A stretch of DNA of 64,000 bases from Trueperella sp. (GTDB taxonomy: Bacteria; Actinomycetota; Actinomycetes; Actinomycetales; Actinomycetaceae), in the NCBI GenBank assembly GCA_030532125.1, contig JAUNLU010000003.1, positions 214,491 to 278,490 of the forward strand, in the 5' to 3' direction. Below the pieces are notes generated by a model that saw nothing but the letters and a program-made list of their open reading frames with translations, was not told the DNA's origin and did no database searches. Below, piece by piece: positions 1-10,112 of this stretch. Position numbers and translations under genes: made by a program. Numbering within the stretch: position 1 is the stretch's first letter; the number at the start of each line of letters is the position of its first letter.

Positions 1-3000
1 CAATCCGCTCCGCATGCCCCATCTTGCCGAATACCCGGCCATCTGGCGAGGTCATCCCCTCGATAGCAACGGCAGACCCATTGGGGTTAGCCACAATATT
101 CATAGTCGGATTACCCGCTAAATCTACATACTGAGTGGCAATCTGCCCATTGGCAATCAGCTGTTCCAGCACGGCAGTCGGAGCACTCAATCGGCCCTCG
201 CCATGGGAAATCGGCACGGTATAAACCTCGCCGGGTTTGGTGGCAGCCAGCCAGGGGCTAGCCGCATTTGCCACCCGCACGCGGACCAAACGCGACTGGT
301 GCCGACCGATACGGTTGAAGGTTAGCGTCGGGTTGTCCGCAGCTGGAGGCACAATCTTGCCAAAAGGCACCAGACCCAACTTGACCAGCGCCTGGAAGCC
401 GTTGCAGATGCCCAGCATGAGCCCGCCCCGGTCATCCAATAATTCAGTCGCTGCCTCGCTCAGTTCTGGATTGCGGAAGAACGAGGTGATGAACTTTGCC
501 GAACCGTCTGGTTCATCGCCGCCAGAGAATCCGCCCGGAATCACCAATAGCTGCGAGTTGCGCAGCCGCTGGCTAAATTCTGCGACACTTTGCGCGATTT
601 CTTCGGTATTGCGGTTACGCACCACAAATACTTCAGCTTTTGCACCGGCACGCTCCAGCGCCCGCGCAGTGTCATATTCACAGTTAGTCCCTGGGAATAC
701 TGGAATCAGTGCGGTTGGCTTTGCCAGTGCCGCTGGGCGGGAACTAGGTAGCGCCAATTCCACAACTGGCAGATCCTGCTTAACTTCGCCCGGTTGTTCG
801 GCTTGCGTGGGGTAAATAGTTTCTAACGTATTTTGGTATGCGTCGCGTAGCTGTGCCAGATCGATCTGCTCTGCACCCCAAGCGAACTGTGCCGCCGCAG
901 TCACCTTGCCTAGTTCGCTCCCGATTACCTCGGCGTCGGCCACATCCGCTGCCCATTCCAAAACAAAGCTGCCATACCGGTAGTTGAACAGATCTGCCAG
1001 CGGTATATCCGCGAAGGCAAAGCCCAACCGCTCCCCGAGCGCCATCTTCACCACCGCTTCGGCAATACCGCCATATCCTGGCGTATAGGCCGAAACTACC
1101 TTCCCCGAACGCAATAACTCGGTTACTGTGCGGAAGTTTTCCAATAGCGACGCCGGATCTGGCAAGTCCGCTAGTGGCCCGTCACCCAGCTGGGGATCAA
1201 GTACCGTCACCCGGTTATCTGCCGCTTTGAAGTGGTTGGCAACCATATGAGTACTTTGGTCATTCGTGACCGCAAAAGAAACTAGCGTCGGCGGCACCGT
1301 CAGATCTTGGAAAGTGCCGGACATAGAATCCTTACCGCCAATTGAGCCCATCTCCAGCCCCAACTGGGCTTGGAGCGCACCCAACAGTGCTGCCACCGGT
1401 TTGCCCCACCGCTCTGGCACATCGTCGAGCCGCTCGAAATACTCCTGGAAGCTCAAATGGGTATCCGCAATACTCGCCCCGGTCGCCACCAGTTTCGCCA
1501 CTGATTCCACTACTGCCAGATAGGCACCGTGGTACGGGCTAGCTTCCATCAAATACGGGTTGAACCCCCAAGCCATCACTGAGCAGTCTGCAGTCTCCCC
1601 CAATGTCGGGATGAGATGTGCCATCGCCTGTATTGGGGTCTCCTGGTAGGTTCCACCCAAAGGCATCAGCACACTGCCAGCGCCCACTGTGGAGTCAAAC
1701 CGCTCGGTCAGCCCCTCCTTGGAACACACGTTTAGATCAGTGACCAGCTGTTGCATCCCGGCAACAAAAGATTCTGGCTGCACATTGCGCTGCCACGGCG
1801 CGGCCGCTGGGGTAACTGCTGTGACATGCTGCTCGGCCCCATTGGTATCCAAAAATTCGCGCGCAATATCTACGATAGTTTCGCCGCGCCACTTCATCTG
1901 CAGCCGGCGCGTATCGGTGACTTCCGCAATAACGGTGGCTGGCAAATTTTCCTCTGCCGCCAGCTCAATCATGCGCTCGGCGTCAGCCGCGGCCACCACT
2001 AACGCCATTCGTTCTTGAGATTCACTGAGCGCAATTTCGGTGCCATCTAGGCCGTCATACTTTTTCGGAACGGCATCCAGATTAATATCCAAGCCATCCG
2101 TCAGCTCGCCTACGGCCACTGCTACCCCGCCAGCACCGAAGTCATTGCACCGTTTAATCATCCGGGCAGCTTCGGGGTTGCGGAAGAACCGCTGGAGTTT
2201 GCGCTCTTCGGGCGCGTTGCCCTTTTGTACTTCAGCTCCGGCGGTGGTTAGCGACTCCACTGTGTGTTCTTTCGAGGAACCAGTGGCACCGCCAATGCCA
2301 TCGCGGCCAGTTGCCCCGCCAACAAGTAGGACGACGTCGCCCGCAGCCGGGGTTTCCCGGCGCACCTGGTCAGCTGGGACAGCTGCCACTACCGCACCCA
2401 ATTCCATCCGCTTTGCCACATATCCGGGGTGGTAGATTTCGTCAACTATGCCGGTAGCCAGGCCAATTTGGTTGCCATAAGAGGCGTAACCTTCTGCTGC
2501 AGTAGTTACGATCTTACGCTGGGGCAGTTTGCCTTCCAGAGTTTCACGCAACGGAGTGCGCGGATCGCCGGCACCGGTAATCCGCATGGCGGCGTGCACG
2601 TACCCGCGGCCCGACAGCGGATCCCGAATAGCGCCCCCAATACAGGTAGCAGCCCCACCAAAAGGTTCAATTTCCGTGGGATGGTTATGCGTTTCGTTCT
2701 TGAACAGCAACAACCAAGGCTCTGATTTACCATCCACCGTGACATCGATTTTCACCGTGCAAGCATTAATCTCTTCCGAGAGATCCAAATTTGGCAGTTT
2801 GCCAGCCGCCCGGAGGACTTTGGCGCCGATCGTACCCATATCCATCAGTGTTATCGGCTTAGTGCGGCCAAGCTGGGTGCGTGCCGCTAGATAGTCCTGG
2901 TAGGCCGCTTCCAGCACCGGGTCCGAGAACTCGATTGCGTCTATTTCAGTATTAAACGTAGTGTGCCGGCAGTGATCTGACCAGTAAGTATCTATTACCT

Positions 3001-3634
3001 TCAACTCGGTTACCGTGGGGTCGCGTTTCTCATCCGCAAAATAATCCCGCACCATCTTCAAATCGGCTACCGTCATCGCCAACCCCAGCTTCGCGCGCAG
3101 CTGCGGCAAATCGGCGTCTGGGGTGTCAACCAGCCCATCAACATTGGCGACCGCACCCGGCTGGGAAATCTGCAACGCCAAACTTTCTGGTTTTTCCAGA
3201 GCGGCTTCGCGTGATTCTACTGGGTTAATCACGTATTGCTTCACCTGCGCCACTGCTTCAGCTGGCAAATCGGCATCTAAGGCATAGACCGTGGCAGATC
3301 GCACGGTAGGGCGCTCCGTCTCCAACAGAATTTGGGCGCATTGCGCGGCCGAATCAGCGCGCTGGTCAAACTGACCCGGCTGATATTCCACCGCGAATAC
3401 TGCTGTACCCAGATCAGCTTCTTCCAGAGTGGCATAGGTGTTATCCACCTGTGGTTCACTCAATACATCCCGCACCAAAGCATCGAACTGCTGGGCAGCT
3501 AACCCTTCCACATCGTAACGGTTCAAAATCCGCACTGCAGTGTGGATATTGAGTACCGTGGCTAGTTCTGCTGCCAACCGGCGGGCAGCGAGATCTTCAC
3601 CGGGTTTTTTCTCTACATAGATCCGGCCAATCAT
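1..3634 (-). CDS. purL: phosphoribosylformylglycinamidine synthase, single-chain PurL (3' end beyond the window)
   Basis: FGAM synthase converts FGAR, glutamine and ATP to FGAM, the fourth step of IMP synthesis in the cytoplasm. About 1,211 residues lie in the window; the C-terminal end runs off base 1. The protein is one chain. The linker motif DHCRHT lies near bases 2961-2985, the AIRS-type ATP-binding halves follow, and the class-I glutaminase domain is at the C-terminal end with nucleophile Cys in GICNGF (codon at 404-406). This is the long form known from Firmicutes and bifidobacteria, unlike the PurS/PurQ/PurL three-protein form of most actinobacteria. The ATG at 3632-3634 overlaps the purD stop by 4 bp (ATGA) and has a GGAGGA ribosome-binding site. 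It is the last gene of the pur operon seen here. Confidence 0.95.
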   Translation of the reverse strand, partial: MIGRIYVEKKPGEDLAARRLAAELATVLNIHTAVRILNRYDVEGLAAQQFDALVRDVLSEPQVDNTYATLEEADLGTAVFAVEYQPGQFDQRADSAAQCAQILLETERPTVRSATVYALDADLPAEAVAQVKQYVINPVESREAALEKPESLALQISQPGAVANVDGLVDTPDADLPQLRAKLGLAMTVADLKMVRDYFADEKRDPTVTELKVIDTYWSDHCRHTTFNTEIDAIEFSDPVLEAAYQDYLAARTQLGRTKPITLMDMGTIGAKVLRAAGKLPNLDLSEEINACTVKIDVTVDGKSEPWLLLFKNETHNHPTEIEPFGGAATCIGGAIRDPLSGRGYVHAAMRITGAGDPRTPLRETLEGKLPQRKIVTTAAEGYASYGNQIGLATGIVDEIYHPGYVAKRMELGAVVAAVPADQVRRETPAAGDVVLLVGGATGRDGIGGATGSSKEHTVESLTTAGAEVQKGNAPEERKLQRFFRNPEAARMIKRCNDFGAGGVAVAVGELTDGLDINLDAVPKKYDGLDGTEIALSESQERMALVVAAADAERMIELAAEENLPATVIAEVTDTRRLQMKWRGETIVDIAREFLDTNGAEQHVTAVTPAAAPWQRNVQPESFVAGMQQLVTDLNVCSKEGLTERFDSTVGAGSVLMPLGGTYQETPIQAMAHLIPTLGETADCSVMAWGFNPYLMEASPYHGAYLAVVESVAKLVATGASIADTHLSFQEYFERLDDVPERWGKPVAALLGALQAQLGLEMGSIGGKDSMSGTFQDLTVPPTLVSFAVTNDQSTHMVANHFKAADNRVTVLDPQLGDGPLADLPDPASLLENFRTVTELLRSGKVVSAYTPGYGGIAEAVVKMALGERLGFAFADIPLADLFNYRYGSFVLEWAADVADAEVIGSELGKVTAAAQFAWGAEQIDLAQLRDAYQNTLETIYPTQAEQPGEVKQDLPVVELALPSSRPAALAKPTALIPVFPGTNCEYDTARALERAGAKAEVFVVRNRNTEEIAQSVAEFSQRLRNSQLLVIPGGFSGGDEPDGSAKFITSFFRNPELSEAATELLDDRGGLMLGICNGFQALVKLGLVPFGKIVPPAADNPTLTFNRIGRHQSRLVRVRVANAASPWLAATKPGEVYTVPISHGEGRLSAPTAVLEQLIANGQIATQYVDLAGNPTMNIVANPNGSAVAIEGMTSPDGRVFGKMGHAERI

Positions 3635-4917
3635 GCGTTTTCCTCCAATGCGCGCGCGCCGATGTCAGTACGGTAATGGGCGCCAACAAAATCTATAGCG
3701 GCTACCTTGCGGTAGGCCTCCGCGAGTGCGGTTTTCAGGTCTGCTGCAGTTGCGGTCACGTTGAGGACGCGACCGCCATTAGTTACCAGTGTGCCATTGC
3801 GGTCAGCGGCACCAGCCACATAAACACTTTGATAGATATCCGCGGGGATAGTGATCTCATCACCTTTGCGTGGCGCCACCGGATACCCTTCCGCAGACAT
3901 CACAATGCAAGCCGCAGCATCCGGAGCGAAATCAACCGCAGTATCAGCCAAAGTGCCCGCCGTCGTCGCTTCCATAATGTCCAGCAAGTCCGAACGCAGC
4001 AGTGGCAAAACTACCTGTGCTTCTGGATCACCAAACCGGCAGTTGTATTCGATAACTTTTGGCCCCGTTGTGGTGAGGATCAACCCAAAGTACAAGCAGC
4101 CCCGGAACGGCACCCCATCTGCCGCCATTCCGCGCACGGTAGGCAGGAAAATCTCCGCCATACACCGCGCCGCAATTTCCGGAGTGTAAAGCGGGTTAGG
4201 CGCAATTGTGCCCATACCCCCAGTATTTGGGCCTTGGTCGCCGTCGTTGAGGCGCTTGTGGTCCATTGAGGAGACCATCGGCACCAGCGTTTTCCCGTCC
4301 GTGAACGCCAAAACTGTGACTTCAGGGCCAGTTAGAAATTCTTCAATTACTACCCGCGCGCCGGACTCGCCAAAGCGCCGGTCCAGCATCGCCTCGCGGA
4401 CCGCATTCTCCGCCTCTTCGCGAGTGAGCGCGATCGTCACTCCTTTGCCGAGTGCGAGCCCATCGGCCTTTACCACTATCGGCAAGTCAGCCTGCGCTAC
4501 GTATTCCAGCGCCGCTCTTGGATCATCGAAAGTCTCATAGGCTGCGGTCGGGATCTGGTTACGTGCCATGAATTTCTTGGCAAAAGTTTTGGAACCTTCT
4601 AGCTGTGCCGCAGCTTTGGAAGGGCCAAAAGCGGGAATACCCGCCTCAGCAAATGCATCCACTGCCCCCATAACTAGTGGATCATCAGGAGTGACGACGG
4701 CGTAGTCCACGGCGTTGTTGCGGGCATACTCGACTAGCGCAGCGATATCGGTTGCTCCGATAGCAACGCATTCGATTGCCTTACCGCTACTATCTGCTTC
4801 CCGGGCTATCCCCGCATTTCCCGGCGCCACTACAATGCTGCCGACGCGCGGGCTTTGGGCGAGTTTGCGCACCACCGCATGTTCCCGGCCCCCGCCACCT
4901 ACTACCAAAACTTTCAT
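3631..4917 (-). CDS. purD: phosphoribosylamine--glycine ligase
   Basis: GAR synthetase joins phosphoribosylamine and glycine with ATP, the second step of purine synthesis. The 428 residues have the usual order: an N-terminal pre-ATP-grasp domain starting MKVLVVGGGGREHA, an ATP-grasp domain from about residue 100 (EGSKTFAKKFM, then VVKADGLALGKGV near 150) with the metal-binding region NCRFGDPEAQ near 295, and a C-terminal domain. Length is normal for the family. It overlaps purN upstream and purL downstream by 4 bp each (ATGA), so the three are probably translationally coupled. Confidence 0.97.
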   Translation of the reverse strand: MKVLVVGGGGREHAVVRKLAQSPRVGSIVVAPGNAGIAREADSSGKAIECVAIGATDIAALVEYARNNAVDYAVVTPDDPLVMGAVDAFAEAGIPAFGPSKAAAQLEGSKTFAKKFMARNQIPTAAYETFDDPRAALEYVAQADLPIVVKADGLALGKGVTIALTREEAENAVREAMLDRRFGESGARVVIEEFLTGPEVTVLAFTDGKTLVPMVSSMDHKRLNDGDQGPNTGGMGTIAPNPLYTPEIAARCMAEIFLPTVRGMAADGVPFRGCLYFGLILTTTGPKVIEYNCRFGDPEAQVVLPLLRSDLLDIMEATTAGTLADTAVDFAPDAAACIVMSAEGYPVAPRKGDEITIPADIYQSVYVAGAADRNGTLVTNGGRVLNVTATAADLKTALAEAYRKVAAIDFVGAHYRTDIGARALEENA

Positions 4918-5519
4918 CGTGCCCCTTCAACTATTTGTTTTGCGAGTTGTTGAGTTACTGCCGGAAGGATCTGCCACTCTGCTTCTTCCATCACTCGCCG
5001 CTGCAAGGTCTCTGGTGTATCTCCAGCTTGTACGGCTACGGCTTTTTGCGCCAATATCTGCCCACCATCTACCTCATCGGTGACTTCATGCACAGTAGCT
5101 CCCGTGATCTGCACGCCGCGGTGCAGCACTCCTTCGTGCACGTGCAGCCCGTACCAGCCCGGACCACAGAAAGCCGGGATGAGTGAGGGATGGATATTTA
5201 TTATCCGGCCCGCAAATTGGCGCACTACCGCTTGCGGGATAATCGTCAAATATCCCGCTAGCACCACTAGATCAATATCGGCCAATGCCGCTAGCAATTG
5301 CTCGGCAAAAGATTCTGGTGTCGCCTCAGATTGCCGCGGGGAAAGTACTGCGGTATTGACTCCGGCTTGGGTGGCGCGCTGTAAGGCATACGCACCCGGC
5401 CGATCTGAAATAACTAGGTCAATTTGTGCGTCCGGTAATTTCCCAGCAGCGGCGGCGTCAAGCAACGCCTGTAGGTTAGTGCCGGAACCCGAAACGAGCA
5501 CAGCCACCCTAGCCTTCAC
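4914..5519 (-). CDS. purN: phosphoribosylglycinamide formyltransferase
   Basis: Folate-dependent GAR transformylase makes FGAR from GAR and 10-formyl-THF, the third step of IMP synthesis. In 201 residues it keeps the N-terminal VLVSGSGTNLQ loop that binds the GAR phosphate, the catalytic Asn108 and His110 in NIHPSL, and Asp148 in VTDEVDGG. The start is ATG and it overlaps purM by 4 bp. No second, formate-dependent PurT is seen in the window. Confidence 0.96.
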   Translation of the reverse strand: MKARVAVLVSGSGTNLQALLDAAAAGKLPDAQIDLVISDRPGAYALQRATQAGVNTAVLSPRQSEATPESFAEQLLAALADIDLVVLAGYLTIIPQAVVRQFAGRIINIHPSLIPAFCGPGWYGLHVHEGVLHRGVQITGATVHEVTDEVDGGQILAQKAVAVQAGDTPETLQRRVMEEAEWQILPAVTQQLAKQIVEGAR

Positions 5520-6541
5520 TTAGCTAACACCACCTCGGGCTCTGCGGTGACTTCGCCGATCAGATATGGCGTCTCGCCAGTTTCCCGGACCGCCGCCAGA
5601 GCTTCGTCTACCCGGTCAGCCGGCACAATAGCTGCCAATCCCAACCCCATATTGAACGTGTTGTACATATCTCGATGCGGGATATTGCCGGTCTTCTCGA
5701 TAATTTCAAAGATCGGCTGCTGTGGAATAGCATTCAGATCTATCCGCACGCCAAGATTATCGGGGAGCGCGCGCGGCAAGTTCTCATATAACCCGCCGCC
5801 AGTGATATGGCTGATGGCGTGCGCGCCCGCACGGGCCAATGCCAACCCAGCTTTGACGTAGATCTTAGTTGGAGTGAGCAAGGTTTCCCCCAGTGGGACA
5901 TCCAGATCGGCGATCTGTGCGTCCAGCTTGGTATTGGCAAAGACCTTGCGCACCAGCGAGAACCCATTGGAGTGCACTCCGGAAGACGCCAAACCGATTA
6001 CAGCGTCACCTACCGCCACTTTTTCCCGATCCAAAACATCGTCTGCGTCTACCAAGCCCACAGTAAACCCAGCCAAATCGTACTCATCGGCTGGATAGAA
6101 CCCGGGCATCTCGGCAGTTTCGCCGCCGATCAGTGCTGCCCCAGCCTGCACACAGCCTTCCGCGATCCCAGCGACGATCTGTTCGATGCGCTCGGGCACG
6201 TTCTTGCCACAGGCAATGTAATCCAGGAAAAACAGTGGCTGGGCGCCGGCGCAAATTACGTCATTTACGCACATCGCCACGCAGTCAATGCCCACAGTGT
6301 CGTGCTTGTCCAGCAGGAATGCCAGTTTGAGCTTCGTCCCTACTCCGTCAGTGCCCGATACCAGCACTGGTTTGCGCATCCCCGCAATCGGGGGCACAAA
6401 TAGTCCACCGAAACCGCCTAGGGAGTCAACCGCACCCGCAGTGCGCGTGCGCGCTACGTGTTTTTTCATCAGTTCTACTGCCCGATAGCCGGCAGTGATA
6501 TCTACCCCAGCGGCGGCATAGGACTCAGAGTGGGACTTCAC
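5516..6541 (-). CDS. purM: phosphoribosylformylglycinamidine cyclo-ligase (AIR synthetase)
   Basis: PurM closes the imidazole ring of FGAM to AIR using ATP, the fifth step of the pathway. The 341 residues show the AIRS family pattern: SYAAAGVDITAGYRAVELMK at the start, the ATP-binding GTDGVGTKLK segment near residue 65, GGETAEMPGFY near 140 and the late HITGGGLYENLPR segment. Length is typical. It overlaps both purN and purF by 4 bp. Confidence 0.97.
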   Translation of the reverse strand: MKSHSESYAAAGVDITAGYRAVELMKKHVARTRTAGAVDSLGGFGGLFVPPIAGMRKPVLVSGTDGVGTKLKLAFLLDKHDTVGIDCVAMCVNDVICAGAQPLFFLDYIACGKNVPERIEQIVAGIAEGCVQAGAALIGGETAEMPGFYPADEYDLAGFTVGLVDADDVLDREKVAVGDAVIGLASSGVHSNGFSLVRKVFANTKLDAQIADLDVPLGETLLTPTKIYVKAGLALARAGAHAISHITGGGLYENLPRALPDNLGVRIDLNAIPQQPIFEIIEKTGNIPHRDMYNTFNMGLGLAAIVPADRVDEALAAVRETGETPYLIGEVTAEPEVVLAK

Positions 6542-8076
6542 AGACGGGCCTCCTTGACCTCTGGAAGGGAACGGCCGGCGGCTGGTTTCGGCTCGCCTGT
6601 GGATATTTTACGGTGAAACCGCACAAAAGGATCTGGAAGTGACACTTTTGTGGGGTAGTCGCCATCAAAGCAGGCGGAACAGAAACCATTAACTTTCGCG
6701 CCCACGGCGATCTGCTGTGCTTGTTCCACCGTTAGGTAGCCCAAGGAATCAGCGCCGATCTTTTCCCGGATCTCTTCCGTGGTGTAATGGCAGGCAATTA
6801 GGTTATCGCGTGAATCAATATCCGTACCGTAGTAGCACGGGTTTAGGAACGGCGGCGCGGAAACTCGCAGGTGGATTTCTTTGGCCCCAGCTTCACGCAA
6901 TAGTCGAATAATGCGTTTACTGGTAGTACCGCGCACGATGGAGTCATCTACCAGTACTACCCGCTTTCCCGCGACGACGGCGGGCACCGGATTCAGCTTG
7001 ATCCGTACCCCTTTTTCTCGGGTACTTTGCCCCGGAGAAATGAAAGTGCGGCCAATGTACTTATTTTTAATGAAACCAGTGTCATACGGGATGCCTGATT
7101 CTTTGGCATATCCCATTGCCGCACTCAAGCCAGAGTCGGGCACCCCGATCACGATATCGGCGTCCACCGGATGCGACTGCGCCAAAAATGCGCCAGCGCG
7201 CATCCGCGCGGTATGTACGCTCATTCCGTCCAGCGAAGAATCTGGGCGAGCAAAGTAGATGTACTCAAATATGCACATCCGGTGCGGTTTGGTGCCGCAG
7301 TGGGTGCGATCGGATTTAACGTTGATCCCGGCTTCCGTCTCCTCAATTGTGACTACTTCGCCCGGTTCAACATCGCGTACGAATACTGCATCTACCGCAT
7401 CTAGGGCACAGCTTTCGGAAGCAACTACATATCCGCCGTCTTCCAATTTGCCAATACAAAGTGGGCGGAAACCGAATGGGTCACGAGCAGCTACGAGTTT
7501 CGATGGGCTCATCACCACTAGGGAGTAGGCACCTTCGATCTTGCGCATCGCACCCGATACCGCAGCTTCGATAGACGGCGCATGCAGGCGTTCACCGGTA
7601 ATCACGTAGGAAATGACTTCAGTATCTGAAGTGCTGTGGAAGATGGACCCCCGCAGCTCCAAGGTTTGCCGCAGTTCGGCAGCATTGGTCAAATTTCCAT
7701 TATGTGCCAGTGCCATTGCGCCTTTGATGTGGTTAACCAGCAGCGGCTGCGCATTCTCCCGGCTCACTTCACCGCTGGTGCCATAACGCACGTGACCAAC
7801 GGCCATATGCCCTTCGCCCAGGCGGTCTAGATCTTTGGCAGTGAAGATATCTCCAACTAGGCCGACGTCGCGGTGCATAGCGAAGACACCGTCGTCATTG
7901 ACCACGATGCCGCAGCTTTCTTGACCGCGATGCTGTAACGCATATAGCCCGTAATAGGTGTCATGGGCTACCGGGCCCGCTTGGGGGCGATAAATTCCGA
8001 ATACGCCGCACTCTTCATGAATGCCGGAGTCAGTTTTGGAATTAGTTTGTGCCAAATCAGCACCTACAGTTTGCAC
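6538..8076 (-). CDS. purF: amidophosphoribosyltransferase (Fe-S, propeptide type)
   Basis: PurF makes phosphoribosylamine from PRPP and glutamine, the committed step. The 512-residue protein starts with a GTG at 8074-8076. An AGGGAAG stretch lies about 8 nt upstream, inside the purC end. Residues 1-22 form a propeptide before Cys23 (HEEC-GVFGIY), the N-terminal nucleophile after cleavage. The PRPP loop is VVLVDDSIVRGTTS. Cysteines matching the 4Fe-4S ligands of the Bacillus enzyme are visible (HRMCIF, NPCYYG, GFCSACF), which suggests the oxygen-labile, cluster-bearing form. The gap to purC is 5 bp and purM overlaps by 4 bp. Confidence 0.96.
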   Translation of the reverse strand: MQTVGADLAQTNSKTDSGIHEECGVFGIYRPQAGPVAHDTYYGLYALQHRGQESCGIVVNDDGVFAMHRDVGLVGDIFTAKDLDRLGEGHMAVGHVRYGTSGEVSRENAQPLLVNHIKGAMALAHNGNLTNAAELRQTLELRGSIFHSTSDTEVISYVITGERLHAPSIEAAVSGAMRKIEGAYSLVVMSPSKLVAARDPFGFRPLCIGKLEDGGYVVASESCALDAVDAVFVRDVEPGEVVTIEETEAGINVKSDRTHCGTKPHRMCIFEYIYFARPDSSLDGMSVHTARMRAGAFLAQSHPVDADIVIGVPDSGLSAAMGYAKESGIPYDTGFIKNKYIGRTFISPGQSTREKGVRIKLNPVPAVVAGKRVVLVDDSIVRGTTSKRIIRLLREAGAKEIHLRVSAPPFLNPCYYGTDIDSRDNLIACHYTTEEIREKIGADSLGYLTVEQAQQIAVGAKVNGFCSACFDGDYPTKVSLPDPFVRFHRKISTGEPKPAAGRSLPEVKEARL

Positions 8077-8081
8077 TAGGG

Positions 8082-8792
8082 TTACTTCCCTTCGAGCCGG
8101 CTCATTACCTCTGCATAGGCTTCTTCAACACCGCCCATATCGCGGCGGAAGCGGTCCTTATCCAGTTTTTCGTTGGTGTCCATATCCCATAGCCGGCAGG
8201 TATCCGGGCTGATCTCATCAGCGAGGATAACGGTGCCATCTGCGAGGCGACCAAATTCAATCTTGAAGTCGACCAACCGTAAGTTAAGCGTGGCAAAGTA
8301 TTCACTGAGCACAGAGTTCACTTTGAACGTGTACTCCGCAATTTGCTCTAGTTCCGCCTCCGTGGCGAGCTTAAGTGCCAAGGCGTGATAGCGGTTGATC
8401 AGCGGATCGCCCAGATCATCGTTCTTGTAGGAAAATTCCAGCGTAGGGGCATCAAAGACGATCCCCTCTTCTACGCCGTAACGCTTGGCAAATGAGCCAG
8501 CAGATACGTTACGGATGATAACTTCCAGCGGTACGATTTCCACCTTTTTAACTACCGTATCGCGTTCGTTCAGTTCTTCGACGTAGTGCGTGGGCACGCC
8601 CTGCTCTTCCAGAATCCGCATCATCATATTGGACATGCGGTTATTAATTACGCCCTTGCCAACGATCGTGCCGTGTTTTTCCCCGTTAAAGGCGGTGGCG
8701 TCATCTTTGTACGAAACTACTACCAGATTGGGATCGTCCGTAGCGTAAACTTTCTTAGCTTTGCCTTCGTAGAGCTGCTTACCGTATTCCAT
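8082..8792 (-). CDS. purC: phosphoribosylaminoimidazole-succinocarboxamide synthase
   Basis: SAICAR synthetase condenses CAIR with aspartate. I place the start at the ATG at 8790-8792 ([16 protein letters not shown]), giving 236 residues, because AAAGAGGAA lies just upstream and the family begins there. The open frame extends 34 codons further, but that part looks non-coding. Visible motifs are the N-terminal [26 protein letters not shown] near 95-110 and DFKIEFGR near 175. It lies in the pur operon, 113 bp downstream of purE. Confidence 0.96.
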   Translation of the reverse strand: MEYGKQLYEGKAKKVYATDDPNLVVVSYKDDATAFNGEKHGTIVGKGVINNRMSNMMMRILEEQGVPTHYVEELNERDTVVKKVEIVPLEVIIRNVSAGSFAKRYGVEEGIVFDAPTLEFSYKNDDLGDPLINRYHALALKLATEAELEQIAEYTFKVNSVLSEYFATLNLRLVDFKIEFGRLADGTVILADEISPDTCRLWDMDTNEKLDKDRFRRDMGGVEEAYAEVMSRLEGK

Positions 8793-8905
8793 ATTTTCCT
8801 CTTTAACTGGATTGTGGGCGCGCCGGAGATTGGCCGGTTTTGTCCTATTTACTTGTGATTTTGTCTTTAGGGTATGGGGGCAGATTACTATCATCTGCTA
8901 GCGAG

Positions 8906-9400
8906 TTAAGCGTTAAATTCAGCTTCTACTTCGGCGTTTTTAGCCAGAGCAGCAGCAGCGCCCGCAGCCCGGTTCGCTGCCAACTTGTCAACTAGGGAGT
9001 CGTCAGCAGTTGCCAAAATCTGTACCGCCAGCAGTGCGGCATTCTTCGCACCATCTATCGCTACCGTAGCTACCGGGATACCCGGCGGCATCATTACTGT
9101 GGCGAGCAACGAATCCATACCCTCTAGTGCTTTAGCGGTAAGCGGTAGCCCAATAACTGGCAATGTCGTATTGGCCGCAACAGCACCAGCCAAATGTGCC
9201 GCCATTCCCGCCGCGGCGATAATTACGCCAAATCCGTTGTCGCGCGCTGCTTGGGTAAATTCAGCGGCTTGCTCCGGAGTCCGGTGTGCAGAATAGACAT
9301 GAACTTCATAGGGAACTCCGAATTCATCCAGAGTTTTTGCCGCCGGGCGTACCTTTTCTAGGTCGCTGGCACTTCCCATCACGATTCCAACTTTTTTCAC
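8906..9400 (-). CDS. purE: 5-(carboxyamino)imidazole ribonucleotide mutase, class I
   Basis: Class-I PurE interconverts N5-CAIR and CAIR. The 164 residues contain the family signatures GSASDLEKV near the N-terminus and [10 protein letters not shown] with the catalytic His near residue 40. The start is GTG at 9398-9400, with GGAAGAAG about 10 nt upstream. It is the first gene of the operon purE-purC-purF-purM-purN-purD-purL, so the operon promoter should lie in 9401-9610. The partner purK is not next to it and is not in this window. Confidence 0.96.
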   Translation of the reverse strand: MKKVGIVMGSASDLEKVRPAAKTLDEFGVPYEVHVYSAHRTPEQAAEFTQAARDNGFGVIIAAAGMAAHLAGAVAANTTLPVIGLPLTAKALEGMDSLLATVMMPPGIPVATVAIDGAKNAALLAVQILATADDSLVDKLAANRAAGAAAALAKNAEVEAEFNA

Positions 9401-9616
9401 TGGTTGGCTTCTTCCCGATCGGTTGCAGTGACATATTTATTCCACCGCACTGACCACACTGGCGCAATCGGAAAAGATATGACATCCCACTCTTTGAGCA
9501 GTTTTTGAATTTACCGTCTCAACAATTAAGACGCAGCCAGTCTAGGGCACCTATGATTACCCGTCAGGAAACCACTGCCGGATACCAAAAACCAGGGGCC
9601 CGCTCATCACACACAA

Positions 9617-9647
9617 AAGTGCCGGGACCCAACGGATCCCGGCACTT
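9617..9647 (-). terminator. Rho-independent terminator after groES
   Basis: A perfect 11-bp inverted repeat (AAGTGCCGGGA / TCCCGGCACTT, loop of 9) lies 22 bp past the groES stop. On the minus strand it is followed by a short T-run. It would separate groES transcription from the downstream purE operon. Confidence 0.85.
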
Positions 9648-9669
9648 GCAACTAATTACGATTAATCGC

Positions 9670-9966
9670 TCAGTGTTCGACGATTGCTAGTACATCCCGC
9701 TGGGACAGCACGATGTAAGCGTCGTCACCGTACTTGATTTCGGTTCCACCATAGAGCGCATAGATGACTACGTCACCCACCTGCACATCCATGGGCACCC
9801 GGTTGCCAGAGTCATCAACGCGACCTGGGCCAACAGCTACCACTTTGCCTTCCTGTGGCTTTTCCTTAGCGGTATCTGGTAGCACCAGACCCGAGGCAGT
9901 GGTTTCTTCTGCTTCGACCTGCTGAATTACAATGCGATCGTCAAGCGGCTTAATGGAGACCGACAT
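9670..9966 (-). CDS. groES: co-chaperonin GroES (Hsp10)
   Basis: GroES caps the GroEL folding chamber. The ATG at 9964-9966 ([13 protein letters not shown]) gives 98 residues and has a strong GAAGGGGGA site upstream; the six codons before it in the frame are not needed. The mobile loop ([20 protein letters not shown]) and the C-terminal [10 protein letters not shown]-like strand are intact. A CIRCE element lies upstream and a terminator downstream. No groEL follows, so groES is a one-gene unit, as known in bifidobacteria. The GroEL partner must be encoded elsewhere. Confidence 0.97.
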   Translation of the reverse strand: MSVSIKPLDDRIVIQQVEAEETTASGLVLPDTAKEKPQEGKVVAVGPGRVDDSGNRVPMDVQVGDVVIYALYGGTEIKYGDDAYIVLSQRDVLAIVEH

Positions 9967-10083
9967 TCGGTTCCCCCTTCTCAACTTGTACTCAAACTTT
10001 TGTACTTACCCTATTCAGCTGCAGTGCCGCCGTCGCGGGGGCCGGCCTCAGCCATTGCGCAGCTAGCGCCACGCACTTACAAC

Positions 10084-10112
10084 AGCTTATTGCCTAGTTA
10101 GCACTCGGTCAA
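10084..10112 (-). promoter_or_regulatory. probable groES promoter
   Basis: On the minus strand TTGACC (10107-10112) and TAAGCT (10084-10089) are separated by 17 bp. The -35 box falls inside the CIRCE spacer, the expected geometry for HrcA repression. The -10 match is only fair, so this is inferred. Confidence 0.45.

Noticed and set aside
237-815. 192-codon plus-strand open frame
   Set aside because: Antisense to the purL glutaminase domain; low-complexity Ser/Ala/Pro translation and no start signal.
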